From positions 48,094,971-48,158,970 of the forward strand of contig JARCOQ010000003.1 in NCBI GenBank assembly GCA_029207755.1: DNA of 64,000 bases. The letters run 5' to 3'. The translations under genes and the position numbers were made by a program. The notes beneath the pieces were generated by a model. It searched no databases. It worked only from the letters and a program-made list of their open reading frames with translations, and was not told the DNA's origin. Within the stretch, counting starts at the first letter, position 1; each line of letters begins with the position of its first letter. This document shows, piece after piece, positions 1-13,600 of the stretch. This DNA comes from Chamaea fasciata (Eukaryota; Chordata; Aves; Passeriformes; Sylviidae).

Positions 1-1819
1 TGGCCAGGCTGTCTGGTGTACAGCCCAGCGAAAGATGTTTGGCTGGTGAGATCCACTCAGAGTTCATGTTTCACAAGCACAGGTCTCCTTAAAATGGAAT
101 TCATTAAGCTGAGACTTAGCCTTTCTCTGGTATTCCAACATCCATTTAGACTGTGTAATGCAACTTGGATTTTTCACCCATATTCAGCACTCACTTGTCA
201 CCAGGCCAAGGATGGGGCATTAGCTGGGGCTGTCAGTAGTCTCTGGGGTGGGGGCTAGGGTACACCTGTGGTGTTTGGGATTTAGGGTTACAGTAGGAAG
301 GTAGGAGCCAGCCGGGAGGAGTTTGCTGGTTTGCAAGATATGGTGGCAGTTGGGTCACATGGGATGCAGGATGGTAGCTAGGACTATAAAGGCAACTGCT
401 GGATGGGTGACAACCAAAATGAACAAAAGTCTTTTAAGGGGCAGAAAATCTGGAACCAGTGAGTTAAAAGCAGAGACTGAGGCAGCTGCAGGGTGCAGAT
501 GAGCCTAGGTTTGCTTCCCTCCCTCCTCTTCTCTTACTTCCCTCCTCTTCTAACCTGACATAAGCAACTTTTTCTCCAGGCGCTCCTTGTAGACAGCCTC
601 AAAGCTGTGCATCCAGAAGGAAAAGGACTGCTGGAAGCAGCCTGTAGCTAAGCTGGCCTGGGCAAATAAATGTATTCCTCAGTGTTTACTCTGACCATTC
701 AGGTAGTGAGGGATGGTATTAGTCTTTTTCTGACTCTTTCTCTCCTTTTCTCTAAGATTATCTTCAATGCTGTCTTTTATAGAAAATGAGACATATAAAA
801 TGTAATAAAGGAATAAAGAAGGCAGTGTCCCCCAGTTTGCTTCCAACTCTTCCTTCCACGGCCTCCCAGCTTCATTTGCCATGCAGCTGCAGTCTTTGGT
901 AAAACTCTGAATATACTGCTCAGTAAACAAGCAGTTTTACTTTCATAGTTGCAGTTCTTTTATTAAAAGAATAAGAAGGTGGAGATCAATGTTGATTTAT
1001 AGACAGAAGACAGAGAGCTAATCCCGAATAGATAAATAGCTCTGAAATTATATCTAGAAAGTGGATAGAAAGAGAACAAAATATCTGTCAAGTTCTTGTA
1101 GTGGGAAAGTAAGACCCAAATTCTGCTTTGCCCCAGCATTTGCATGTCTGATAGAAAAGGGCAGGACTAGACAGCTTTTCAGGCTACCAATGCCAGTGAG
1201 GAGTAGGATGGGGGAACACCAGAAACAGCTGGTTTCTTTTCTGGGCTAAGTTTTTTATTTCAGGTCTAGGAAATGTTTTCATCCCCCTTAGGCTGTCATG
1301 AAAAATGCTCCCAGTGATTCCTGAGATGTGTTCCCTTCCAAGAGCTTTCTCTGCACCTTTGTCCCTGTGTATTCCCCTTTCAGTCGCTGAGAGAACCATT
1401 ATTTTCAAGATTCTCTTCTTATCACAAAAACATAATCTAATTCCTTCCAGCTTCTCCGCCCATTTCTTTTTCTCTCTAATCCCTCAAAGAAAATTAGTTT
1501 CAGCTCATAACATATTTCCACTGTGGTATATGAATGTCATACAGAGGGCAGTGCTGCCTCTTCACAGGCTCTCCTGCTTCCAAATGTTACACCGCTACTT
1601 GTGGTATTTTTTCAGCAGGATTTGTTACTTTTTAAGCCAAAGAGGAATTCACTGCAGGAATGAATTTACACTGGCCTTGTGCCACCTAATCTTGAGAACT
1701 GAGACACTGAGTTCAACATTTCTGAGACAAACTGTAATGTGTTATAGGCTCTATGTAGCTTAACCTCTAAGGGGAGAGAAAAGGTGTTTGACTGGGGATG
1801 ATTTAACAGAAGCAGTATT

Positions 1820-1859
1820 AAAAAAAAAAAAAAAGACCCAGGCCAACTGAAAAAAAAAA
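1820..1859. repeat. two short A-runs
   Basis: A run of 15 A (1820-1834) and a run of 10 A (1850-1859) are separated by 15 mixed bases. No polyadenylation signal or retroposed gene body lies upstream on either strand, so this is called low-complexity sequence and not a retrocopy tail. Confidence 0.8.
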
Positions 1860-4800
1860 GGACCCCCTCTTAGAAAACAGTAGCAAGGATTTGATTTCTG
1901 CATTTCAGAAAAGGGTTTTTCAAATGACAAACTGCCAGATTCTGCTTCTTTGTCTCTAAGCCCATGATTTGCAGCATGATTTGATGCTTGGTGCACGAAC
2001 ATCTGTGAAATAATGACTGAGGAAGCATAGCAGTAAGTCCCTGTAATTCTCTTAATGTTATATAGTGCAGTTTCTCCAAGGGAAATAAGAATTTACACTC
2101 TAAGGGGTCCCCCTACCACTTTAAGTACATGTCCCTCGAGGTCCCATTAAACTGCCATTACAGCGAGCCTGAGGCTGTGTTGTTCTCTCCCCCAGCTCCC
2201 ATGTGTTTTGTGGCTCCTCAGCAGGTTGTCTCATTATTTTGGAGGGAAATACAGTCAACAGATTGAAGATCAAAAAGTTGAAAGCGAGGTGCAAAACATC
2301 AGCCCAGTCAGAAGGGAACGAGCGCCATTTGATTTTCTCTGCAGAGGAAGCAGTCTAGCAATACACATACAGCTGTGCCTACTGTTTGGCACATACTGGG
2401 AGATGTTTGATCACTTCTTTTGCCTACTTAACCATCAACAGTTAGATTTGTTTTCCCTGATGTGATCGGACAGGGGAGGGGGAGGTCAGTGTCACCCCAG
2501 GCTGCCAGAGATCTACAGAGATGTTCCCTCATCTGCTGACTGTAATTGGTTTCCTCTATTGAAAGCCAGGGTTGCTATCCTCCTACCCTCCTTCTCCTTC
2601 ATTATATTTCCAGCTGCTATCCCATTATGCTCCTGTGTGCTGCTCTTTTGTGCTGTAAAATAGATGTAATGGCCTCAAATTGGACAAGCAGTAGAGTCAC
2701 AGCCTGCCCCAGAGTTTCAGACATAGCAGAACACAGTGGGCTCTGAACTGTGCAGCGATAGTACACAGCTCATCTGTGAACTTCTGTCTTCTTCTTGGTT
2801 CACAGTCTGCAAGGACTGTGCAGTGATGGTACCCAATCCCTGTCTCCAAGCTTTTGGTCCCAGTGATACCACGGTTAGGGCTGTACAGGAGACCCTTATG
2901 TGCATTAGACATGACCCCACCACAGAGCTGCAGTGACAGGACTAGATGAGCTCCAGCTGTGTTTTCCAGCCTCTGCTGTTCTGTGAGTCTGTATTGCAAA
3001 AGAGAAGTCAGATTTGGTGGTGTTTGCTCAATATCCTTGAACAGAGACCCAGCTTTGATAAGAGATTCTAGTAACCTTTTTTATAGAACCAATTAAATAA
3101 AAACTAACTGCAGAATTCAACAGCCCAGGAGTTTTTACAGGCTTTCTTATTTAACAATATAGGCATTTAATTTTTCTGCTTGGCAGCTTTGCACAAACAG
3201 GTGGAGAGGAAAGATCTGGGCTGGTTTAACTTGTGTTTTTTGACACAGCCAAATGTCAATACTCAGAAGTGTGTCATGCAAATCAAAGCATCAGATCTGA
3301 ATGGCTCCAGTCTTAAGGAAATTTGCACAGAGATACAGATTTTACAGATGGCTTCTATCTTTTCAATGATCTGGCAAAAGCCTTGGGGCTGAACTACAGA
3401 GTAATCTGGAGCTGCATGATGCAGACTGAATTAATCTGAGAATTTATGGTTGAGGAAAGAAAACGGTGTTGCTCTCCAATACAAAAATAGCCTCTCATTA
3501 CACTGAAGGCTGATGTTGTCCTGGTAGCCAATTGCTCTTACAATAAAGTATGCATTAAGATGTCAGCCAAGGCAGAAGAAAGCAATTCAGCTATGCCCAG
3601 GACAACACACCATGAACAAAAGGGAAATTGTCATTCCAAATTCTAGCCGGTAAAGGTTCATTGCATGCTACTGGTGGATTTTGAGGAATTTGGATAAAGT
3701 CATGAGCAGTCCAAATGAAAAGCAATTATAGCACTAATAAAGTAATTATCTCTGAACAGTCTCATGAGCAACACTGAAAGCAAAAGTAAGAATATCAACT
3801 ACATTAAAGGTAACTCAGAGGGTGAAACAAAACTGTAGTAGCCATAATCTACTACAATTTTCTGTGAAATGTTCCCATTCATCTGTATGAACATTTTTTC
3901 ACAGCAGTCAATGACAAATAAACCTTCATGGAGTTCCTTGTATCACAAGGACAAGCAGATTAACAGCAGGCTTTACATATGCCAAAGAGAAAAAAAAAGT
4001 TTCTCTGTGTTACTGAACTATACTTCTGCACTAAAGATTCATTCAAACATAAAGTTAGTTTCATTCCAGTTCATAGGTTTTGAGATGTATAGAGGTAAAG
4101 TAACACAAGAACATGCTAGGACACACATGCCAGAAAAGAATAAAGAAGATGTAGTTACATACCTAGGTTAATAATAGCTTTGTATAAATTCTCTCAGGCT
4201 AGGTGGTGTACTGATTTTACAGTCAGTAAGTAACTTCATCTCCACTTGTGACACCAAACACAGATTTCCCTACAAGGAGATTAAATACTGAGATACAGGA
4301 AATAACCAACCAGACTAGATCTGTAAATAGGGCATGCAATAGGGTTCAGTTCTCCTGATCCCATTAGTCCTTTTTGTACCCGTAGATAAACTGTTTTGAT
4401 CACATCTTTGATTCTAAGAAGATACCTGTATCCTGCTGATTTGGTTTGTTTTAAATAGAGCTAATTGGAATTAAGTATCTTATTATGTAGATCTTAGCCT
4501 TCCAATACATCACTTTCTGCACTAATAAATAAGAGCAGCAGCATTACATGTCCTCACAGCACCACTAGAGAGTAATTGCATAAAAGCTTATGAGGGTCTG
4601 AGGCAGAGGTGAACACTGCTCGCATATCACACACTGAAAATATAACAGTATATGTTGCATTCACTTCCTACCCACACCCTGAGGGGACTTCTCAGAGACA
4701 CAGCACTGAGATGGTGTCAAATGAAACATTGCTAAAGTCTGCAGAGACCAATTAATACCTCCTGATATTTCCTCCTGGTATCCACGAAGATTGGCACAGT

Positions 4801-6580
4801 AATTGTTATTCTTTAAATTTTGCATGTTATTTTCTGCGTTCTGTGATTTGCTGTGATTTTCATTACAGTACTGAAGAGAAGATATCTTGGCAAAACCTAA
4901 GCCCTGATGTACATTGTCATTATTCTTGATGTTTCGGCAGTGGCAGGAGGAAAGGGGCAATCTTCCCCCCTTTTTCCAATCTTTCCCCCTTCCTTTCCTT
5001 TGAAAGTCTGTGTGGCTACAAGAAAGAATTCTCTTTCCTGTCTGCTAGTCAGAAGTGGGTCATCACTGGCTTAGAGTTGTCCAAACTTTTTGTTTGCAAT
5101 TTTTTTCATGGGCTTAGAAGGACGTACAATGGCCAGCTTGCCTGTGTCCATTCCTGCTAGGCAATGCCCATTGAATTATTGCATTGCCCTGCTTCCAGAC
5201 CATCCTGCTTCAATCCTGAGCAAGCCAGAAAGTGAACACTCCCTTGGCCTCTTGGCAGAGTTTCTGGTATTTCATCATTTAGGATCCTATGTCATTGATC
5301 TATTTGTGCATATAGATTTTGAGCAAATCAGGTCTAAGACATATTTGCAACACAAATAAAACTTTTAGAAGAGCATACATTAGCTTTTAGTCATCCTGAC
5401 TACACTGTGTACAAACAATGCCAAAGGGAAAAACGTCAAGCGGTTATAAATTGTAAGGTGTGACAAGCCCGTGTATGTGTCAAGAACTAAAACAATTATT
5501 TCCATAATCAGCAAACAAAGAAAATTAAAGAAACAGGTAGATTATCCCTCTAAGCAGTTACTAACAGGAATTGAATTTTAGACAGTGTGTATGATCTCTC
5601 TTTTTTCAATCTATTTCATTCACTCTTTTGATTATTTCTTGAAAATTGGATTTATGAAAATAAAATCTTCATTATAGTTAGAAGTGGCAGAGTGCTATGA
5701 AAGTGAGGGCAATGGTATAGAAAGCACAAGAAATCTTGGTTCCTAAGCTATATACATCTGTGTGTCTTCCCTCCTTCGTTATTGCTACATTTTATTTTCA
5801 ACTAAACAACCAGGCGGACTGATTCTTGCTATGAGGAAAAGATCCATTTTCTTTGTAACTAAGCTACTTCCTCATTTTGTAATTTAAATGGATCAGTATA
5901 AGTATGCTAGTGGCCTTAGCTGAGGAGACACTTCAAGAGAGGATAGCTGAGTGTGATGTACAGTTTAAGTTTCGAGCTTCCTGTTTCCAAGCAGGCACAG
6001 ATTTCTATTTTTGTAAAGCAAAGAAAAAACTAATGAGCTTTAGACATAAAACATTTGGCATCATCCTGCAGCTGCTGTTTGCCAGAAATGCTGACAAACC
6101 TGTTTGTAAGTCTGCAAGAACCACATGACACAGTATGATTCACGTTCATGTTGACCTTTGTCTTGTTTGTGATTGAAAACAATTAAAATTACCAGAGTCA
6201 ACAGAGTGAAAACTATGCGGAGTAATTGAGTTTTGTTATCTATGCCTCTAACTCTGTTTCTGTGTTTCATCATTCTGGCTTCCCTGTGCACAGAAGCTAC
6301 TGAACCATTCATGCGTACTCATGTGAAGATCTAGATTCAGCGTGTTTGACAGCTCAGGGAAGTCATAAGGCAATGTTGTCAAACACTTGCAGAGAAGATG
6401 CAAGAGGCATTAACTAAACTGTCAATAAGCTACAACATTAACATTAAATTATCAAATCAAATTTGTCCAGTATAATCATGCATTTTTTTCTTCATGGAAC
6501 AGCATTTGTATATTTGATTATTAAGTTCTCTCCTAAGACAGCAAAGTAGAACAACAAATTGTATTCATTTTTCTCTTTGT

Positions 6581-6614
6581 CTTTAAATATTTAGTCTCTT
6601 TAAATATTTAGTCA
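6581..6614. repeat. 17-bp tandem duplication, two copies
   Basis: The unit CTTTAAATATTTAGTCT at 6581-6597 is followed directly by a copy at 6598-6614 differing only at its last base. This looks like a recent local duplication by replication slippage in AT-rich DNA, with no function implied. Confidence 0.85.
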
Positions 6615-9600
6615 GGAACTATTTGACTAGGACACTTTATTTTTAAGGAACCCCTTGATTACACAATAATTTCTTCCTTGCTCACATGGTGTCCTTTAGT
6701 CAGGTGTTCAACACCTCCTAGTGCTGGTGGAAGGTGATGACAGTCGCTCAGTGATTCAAAGGGTGAAATTTTTGCCACCAAGTAATGAGAATGTCTAGAT
6801 GTACATCCATGTGCATGAGTTAGAACAAGTTTCTGGCATTCTGGTGGTCCCAGTCATCGCTGGTGCATTCTTTCCCTCTGTATTTGCAAGGTACCCTCAG
6901 AAGATCCAGGGACCTATTCCTAGCAGGGTTCAGGAATGACCCTGATACAACATAATAATAAGAAAAGTGTATACCTTCAAGATAAGGTAATTTATCTTCT
7001 TGCTATCAACAATGATCTTGGAGTTTGGACAATCTCTGTTTGGGTAGTGTTTCTTTAAATGAGAGCTCTAAGACTTTTTTTTTTTGATTGTTGCTGTTAC
7101 AGAAAATGGAAGAAACAGCACATCTGGGGTCTCATGTTTCCCTGAGCAAGGACACGGCATTTTGCTGAAGTGAGTTCAGTACCAAAGCTTGGTGTGGTAA
7201 GTAAGAGAGGTAACCCAGAGCCTTCAGATGATGGGTATCTGAATGCCACCTTGCAGTGCCAGGAACATCAAAAGCAAAATTTGCTGCTATTACAAGTACC
7301 TGAAAAACAAATAACACTGGCAATATGAATTTATTGCAGTATGAAGGAATTTCATTACCACTTCTTCACAGAGAGTTGTCAGATTTTATGATAGTCAAAG
7401 ATAAGATCTTTAGCTCAGGAAGTCCCTTAGCTGGTCTTAGCGGTGTAACGCTTCCAATGACATCATATGTGGCTGGGTTACACATGTGTTACCTAAATAA
7501 GAGAAGAAACTTAATGTTTGGAAAACCAAAAAAAAAATCAAAGAGAGGAAGGTTATTGGCATGAAAAAGTTCAAGAGCTCTCAGCACTTCTGAAGGTATT
7601 AAGGAAAGTGGACTTACAGATTTCTTTCTTTTAAATTATTTATTTTCATTCAAAGAAAACCTTTATTCTATACAAAGGTGTTTCTTCATGCTTGAGTGTT
7701 TTTTAAAAGGATGTAAGTTTACACTTAATAATTTATATCTCCATAGCTTATATTAACTGATACCAGAGTGAGTGGATTAGGACATATACTCTAGATATTA
7801 TGGATAACATACTCTTGTGGAAGTGTCTTTAAATAAAGGTTTTTAGCTTTGGCTTAGAATATATCTTTTCACAGCAAACACGTGTCCTTTCTTTGTCATT
7901 TTTCATGACCTTTTCTTTCAAGAATGTCTGCACATATGCTGACATTTTGTATTTGTCATCCCTTAGACTTGGTAATCACTGTATTTGCCTCCTAGTGCCA
8001 CAGAGTTCATTTGTAGAGCCATTTCTTTTTATTGCTATGCACTCTAAGGCTTTTCCATCATGCTCCTCCCTCTAGCACTCCATTCACTTACAGAAAAAAA
8101 AAGGTAAAATCTTCATTTTTCAAGAGTAACTAAGGCATCATTGCCTCGGGTACTTTTCTCCTTTGCTGCAGAAACTAGCAACAACTATTCATGTAATAAA
8201 TACATTTTAACTTACTGGGCTTTTCCAGGTTAATACTACTGTTTCTTGCCATTGCACCTGCTTCTTTGATGGCAATTAATGTCCTTCTTATTTCCTAATC
8301 TCTGTTCCAAAGTCATTGACTAATTGACTATTTCTGTTCTTTTCTTTTTCCTAGTGAGAGGAAATGTGAGAAAATAAGAAATGTATAAAAAAGATGTTTC
8401 TGGGTTTTTTTTGTTTTGTTTTACTTATCCCTGCCTCTAAAATCTCCAGAATTATAGTCATGCACAGAATAATTTTTTTGTGTGAGAAAATTAGTATTTT
8501 TGAACATTCATGCTTCAGCATGTAAGACAGTGGTCAACTGATAGGATTAAACAAATTTTCTATATTATTTTTTACATAATTTTATTCTACATAGTTTTTC
8601 TAATCTTAGCCTGAAGCGGCCAGCAGTTTTTACAGAACAAGACAAACTGAAGTCAGATGTGAATGGTTTCCTTGGGCATATAAAATAGAGACATACACTA
8701 GGAAATCCCAGTACAAAAGTCACTTATGCTGCTTCCTTGAGGTTTTAATATGAAAATTACCTAGAACACATTTCTTCCTAATTCAAGCTTCTAGAATCCT
8801 GTTTATATATCTGTTTCATGGGTAGTGACCTCCTAATAGGGAATAGAAGTTGCCATTCAGAATATTATATCATTTAGATGCATAATTCATGGACAAAGAC
8901 CCATTGTGCTTGGCACAGTAGAGACCACAGTAGAGAGTTTTTTCCCTCTGTAAAAGCTTAGGCTGTGTGAGAAGGCTAATAAAGACTCAAGAAATAATAT
9001 TTATTGATCAAAATATGCTCTAAGCATACTTGTCCAATGTCTATAGGCATCAGAGCAAAGGAAAATTATAGGGAAGAGAGGGGAAAAAAATAATGAGATA
9101 GCCTTGTGACTAATCATGGACTTTTCTTTTAGAGTATGAGGTGTTCCAGAAAAACAAAGCCTCTGTGTTTGAAGGTTAACAAGAGAAATGCAGACTGGTA
9201 TTTTCGTAAGAAATGAGAATAAGTGCATATGACCAGGATGGGTATAAACAGTCTTACACAAGGAAATCAACCAGTGTGGCTCGATTAGATGGGGAATGGA
9301 AGCCCAGGGATGGCAAGCACAGGGTCACCACGACCTCAGTGGTCAGTGCAGGCTGGATGGAAGCAAGGCTGGGACTGCATTTCACAAAGAAATAGAGAAG
9401 GAAGTTGCAGGAGCTGACATTTGAAATAGAGGCCCCACTTTAAAGAGGATGAGAAATGCATTTACTTAGAAATTCAATGCAGTTTTAATTTTTTTTTTAG
9501 TTCGAATATGTGTGAAAATTTTGAGACGAGGCAGATGAAGATGACACATTCTTCAAAGGTCTAGAACATGGGAACAGGGTTTTAGTCATACTAAAAAGTT

Positions 9601-10610
9601 TAATAAGAAGTGGCAATTTTATATCATGATCTATTAGATTAAAATGGGTCTCTGTTTCTTGCTAGGGCTTGTTTTATTTTCTATAATGCAAGTTATGTCA
9701 GTGTAATGCAAGCTGAAGGCAAAGAATGGATAATCTATTCTTCAAGGATGATTCCTAGGAAGTAGTGTTTCAGGGATTATTAGCTATGCACAGATTTAAC
9801 TGCTTTGATGCCTTATAGCTGACATTAGACAGATCTTCACACCAGGGCTGCCTCATTAATTACTTTCCCATCAAGTATTTTTTCATTGTTAGAGTTTTAT
9901 GTTAAATAGCTGCCCTCCTATGAATAAGCATTGATGTGTACCTCTGCCCAAACTAGGAATATGTCATATCAGCATCTACCTTAACTGCATTCTGGTAGTG
10001 TTATTATTACATATGGAAATATAAATATGTGTATTACATATTTTTAATATTATTAATAGTATCAAAGCTAAAGTACATAATCACACAATTATTAGGGATT
10101 AAAACTATCTAGAGCACATCTATACTATCATATATATTGCAGTTCATGCACTGGGTTATTAAAGTTATCAAGTTATATTCATTTTGACTCTGGTACACAA
10201 AAGCGTACCTTGAATTTTTCAGTTTGTGCAAATGTATGGGTCAATGGATCACAAATTCTGGTGACTGTGCAGATGCAGGAAAAAGATCAGGAAAGATTTT
10301 GATTAAAAAAAAAGCAGATGTCACTTGGAAATGGTGCCATTTTCATTCTGGTGAAATTAGAGAACTCTAATGAGATGATAGATTTTGTGATTCTCCCTGT
10401 TTTACTTATTTTTTTTAAGGAAGAAAAACAAAGCGAGGCTCAGTTTCATGATCAATTTTGAATAGAGGGGGTTTGTAAATCTTGGAAGGTCCCTCTGTTC
10501 AAAGGTCAAATAACAAATCAAAATACTTAATATACAGTGTTCTGCATAAAATCATTTTTTGCATTAAATATGTAGTGTTTCCTCTTAAGCATTAATGGAA
10601 GACATAACCT

Positions 10611-10640
10611 CCCCCCCCCTCCCCCCCCCCCACCTTCCCC
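10611..10640. repeat. C-rich run (poly-C with single interruptions)
   Basis: About 30 bases are almost entirely C, interrupted by one T, one A and a TT pair. It is low-complexity sequence. The G-rich complement could form a quadruplex, and length errors are likely here in any assembly. Confidence 0.9.
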
Positions 10641-13600
10641 TAATTTAAAACCAAACCACCAAACCAAAACAATCAGGGGTCTGGACAGGGAGACTTCTTG
10701 GGCAGTATTTACCAGCATGACACAATTTTTGTATACAGAAAGGTGTAAAACACAGTAAATAGCATATGTTTTCAGAAGCAATGATTTACTAAGTATATCA
10801 GCACCTCAATCTCATTTTTCACCAATCAGGTTTTGTTTTTGAGAATATTTCATAAGTGAAGCAGCAGAAAATGTTGTCTTTTAACTAAAAGTTGTCAAGG
10901 AATATTGAGGTCTAGAAGTCCACAGAGGTAAATTTAGATGAGAAAGATAATTTTCAGTTTTGATTATTCTAGATAAAATATTTATTCTAAATTAATTTCA
11001 TTCTTTATTCTAAATAAAATAAAGGCTCCAAAATGCTTTAGAAAATATAACCTTAAATCGGTAAATTATTCATTTTTTCTATACATGCAAATTTCAAAAT
11101 ATCGCAAGGGATTGGAAGAAAACTACTTAAGATAAAGTGTAGAAAATGTTTAGCTGTAATTTAGAACTGGAAGAGTAAAGTACACTGCAAATCCTTAACT
11201 CAAAAATTTCTGATCAGTTTCAGAGAATTTGATGAGACTGTTCAGAGGAATAACATTAAATATATTCATAAACAGCGGTAGCAGAGGAGTGAAAGAGATC
11301 ACAGCATTCCCTAGAACAAAATACCACGAATGTAAGAAAATTGGAATTTGACATTTTCAGCAATGTTTTCCATCAGCTTTGTTTCTTGCTATGCTTTCAG
11401 AGCATGCCAGGGAAATAAAGGCTTAAGAAATTTTGATACAGTCCCTTTGCTTTACAATGCTTGGTACGATTGCAAAGACATATGCTTAGACATTTATTTT
11501 ATCAAATTTAGGTCTTACTTTTTGAAGGATTAGTTTTCATCTCTCATTTAAAAACTCAGATTTATTTAGCTTGAACCTCTGCTCCTGGTATCACATCCAG
11601 CTGCTTACTAAAAGACCAATGTGTTTTTATTGCTGCCTATGTTTTACATCTGTTTATTGTAGAATAGTAGGCAGCTAATTCTTCCCTTTCAAAAAGCATA
11701 ACATACTCAAAGGTTTTACTAAAAAGTACCAATAAAACAAAGATAGCAAAGCAATAACATATAGTGAATAATGGCAATGCAATAAAATACCAACTACCTT
11801 TATACTTGCTTGTATTAAAAGCTAGCTAAAGCAAGAACTTTACCTAATCTTTAAAAATCCACATATGCTGAAAGTTTTCTGATGTACTGAGTTATGTGTT
11901 AAAGAATGAATAGTCTTCAAAAAATTTTATCAGCCATTTTAATTTCTCACAGTAAACGTGTATACAAATCCATGTTTCCTATGTCAGTTTCATAAATTTG
12001 TCCTGAAATCTTTAAGATGCAAAAGATTGCTTTTGTTCGTCCCAAGCTATTTTTCTGACAGCACTAACAATGTTCTCAGAAAACAGGAACTCATCAAATG
12101 CTATCTTAAATGTCTATAAAATCTTCAGAAATCCTTCCTCTTTGTACAGCCCTGCATTTCCTGGAAATATAAGCCATCAGGCTCAACATGATGGAGGTGT
12201 GTGTGTACCAGCGTGCCCTTGCTGACTTCAGCAGGGGCCGTGAGCCTTGCACTGGGTAATGAACTGGCCATCTCTAACCCTGTCAAACTGGGAAAAAAAT
12301 AAAAAAAGAATGCAGAAGACTTAACTTTTTAAAATGACCTTGTAGATGGAAAGAGGAGTACTGTTATGAGAAGAGGCACAGAGTCAAAACTTTATGGTAG
12401 ATGTTCCTTTTTCTTCTATATTAGTCTGGTAGATCAGCATTTCCTCAGTTCCATATCCTCATTATGCTACCACTTTCCCTGAAGCCATCCCTCTTGTCTA
12501 TTTTAACTGGATATCCTTCAGTGCAGAGTCTTTTGGGTGCTTGAACAACTTCCAGCTTGATGGGGGCTGGTGCTCTGCCAGAGACTCCAGGGACTGGTCT
12601 AATAAGCCATTTGCGTACTAGTTGCCATTCAAACTGAGCTTTGTCCAGCCCTGGCCTGAAATAGGCAGTGAATTGGACATAATAGTTGTTACAAAGCTGT
12701 AACTGAGAATTAGAGCTGACAAAACAAAGGTGGTTGGCCAGGTCTCTTCTCTGTCACTGCAGGATGTCAGGGGTAACTCAATTAAACATAACTGAATTCC
12801 ACTGAAGCGGAGGAATGGAAAATCTGAAGTGATGCATGCAAAGATGAATGTGTGGCAGGGGAGCAAGAACCCAGACTGTGTCTGAACTAAAGATTGCTGG
12901 CAAAGTGGCTGTAAAGTTGGTTGAAAAAGTGTGAGATGAGGGTCAAGCTGGATCAGAAAATTTTCAGGGAGTACATTAGATATCAGGTGACAAGATGAGG
13001 ACAACACACATTAGCCTGTGGAGAGAGAATTGGTTGTGTTCTCTATGACTTGCAAGAGGTGTGTGTGAGATTATAAGACTGGATCAGAAGAACATAAATG
13101 AGGTGTTTTTTCACACTATTCAAAAACCCAATACGTACAATAATGTACAAATGCTGGTAGTATATTGAGTTTATAAGCTCACATTATGGACCTCGTTTCT
13201 CATGGTATCACCTCTTTACTCTATGGGGCTCTTTTAATGGAAAACATTTCTTATATAGCTATGCATATACTTTCTCCCTTCAAAATGTCTTTTGGAATGC
13301 AAGCTTTCACCTGGTTCTGTGTTCACACATTGTCATAAAAAGCTTATTTTTAAAATATATTTCTAAAGCTACCAATACTTTATGGGGATGTGAAAAGCAG
13401 TCAGTTCATTGAGTGTCTTGGACCAATCTGCCTCTGTTCAAAGACATGCACCAGCATTCCTCAGCAGTGGCAGCCAGGACAATCAGTGCCCACATCACCA
13501 AGTGCAGCATCTCAGACACTAAATGCAACTTCTCATATGGACCTGTTGCTTCTTAAACAACCGGGAAATGAGAATGAGGGACCTTAGCCTTGGTTTGTCT

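Larger units (their letters stand above)
1..10610. other. AT-rich non-coding stretch, no gene recognised
   Basis: No open frame here resembles a known protein. The longest, about 150 codons on the plus strand at 1305-1763, has an arbitrary composition rich in Phe, Leu and Ser and no domain pattern. Visible local structure is limited to A-runs at 1820-1834 and 1850-1859, a pyrimidine-rich patch near 4965-5000 and a 17-bp tandem duplication at 6581-6614. A G-rich patch lies at about 240-350. I see no CR1, LTR or tRNA pattern. The sequence fits an intergenic or intronic region of a vertebrate genome. Confidence 0.7.

Noticed and set aside
270..295. TTTAGGGTTA as an interstitial telomere repeat
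   Set aside because: A single unit only, with no array.
1305..1763. 152-codon plus-strand open frame
   Set aside because: No recognisable motif. The composition is what AT-rich, pyrimidine-rich DNA gives by chance, and there are no splice or start signals of note.
12618..13007. 129-codon minus-strand open frame
   Set aside because: No domain and no supporting signals. Similar frames occur throughout the window.
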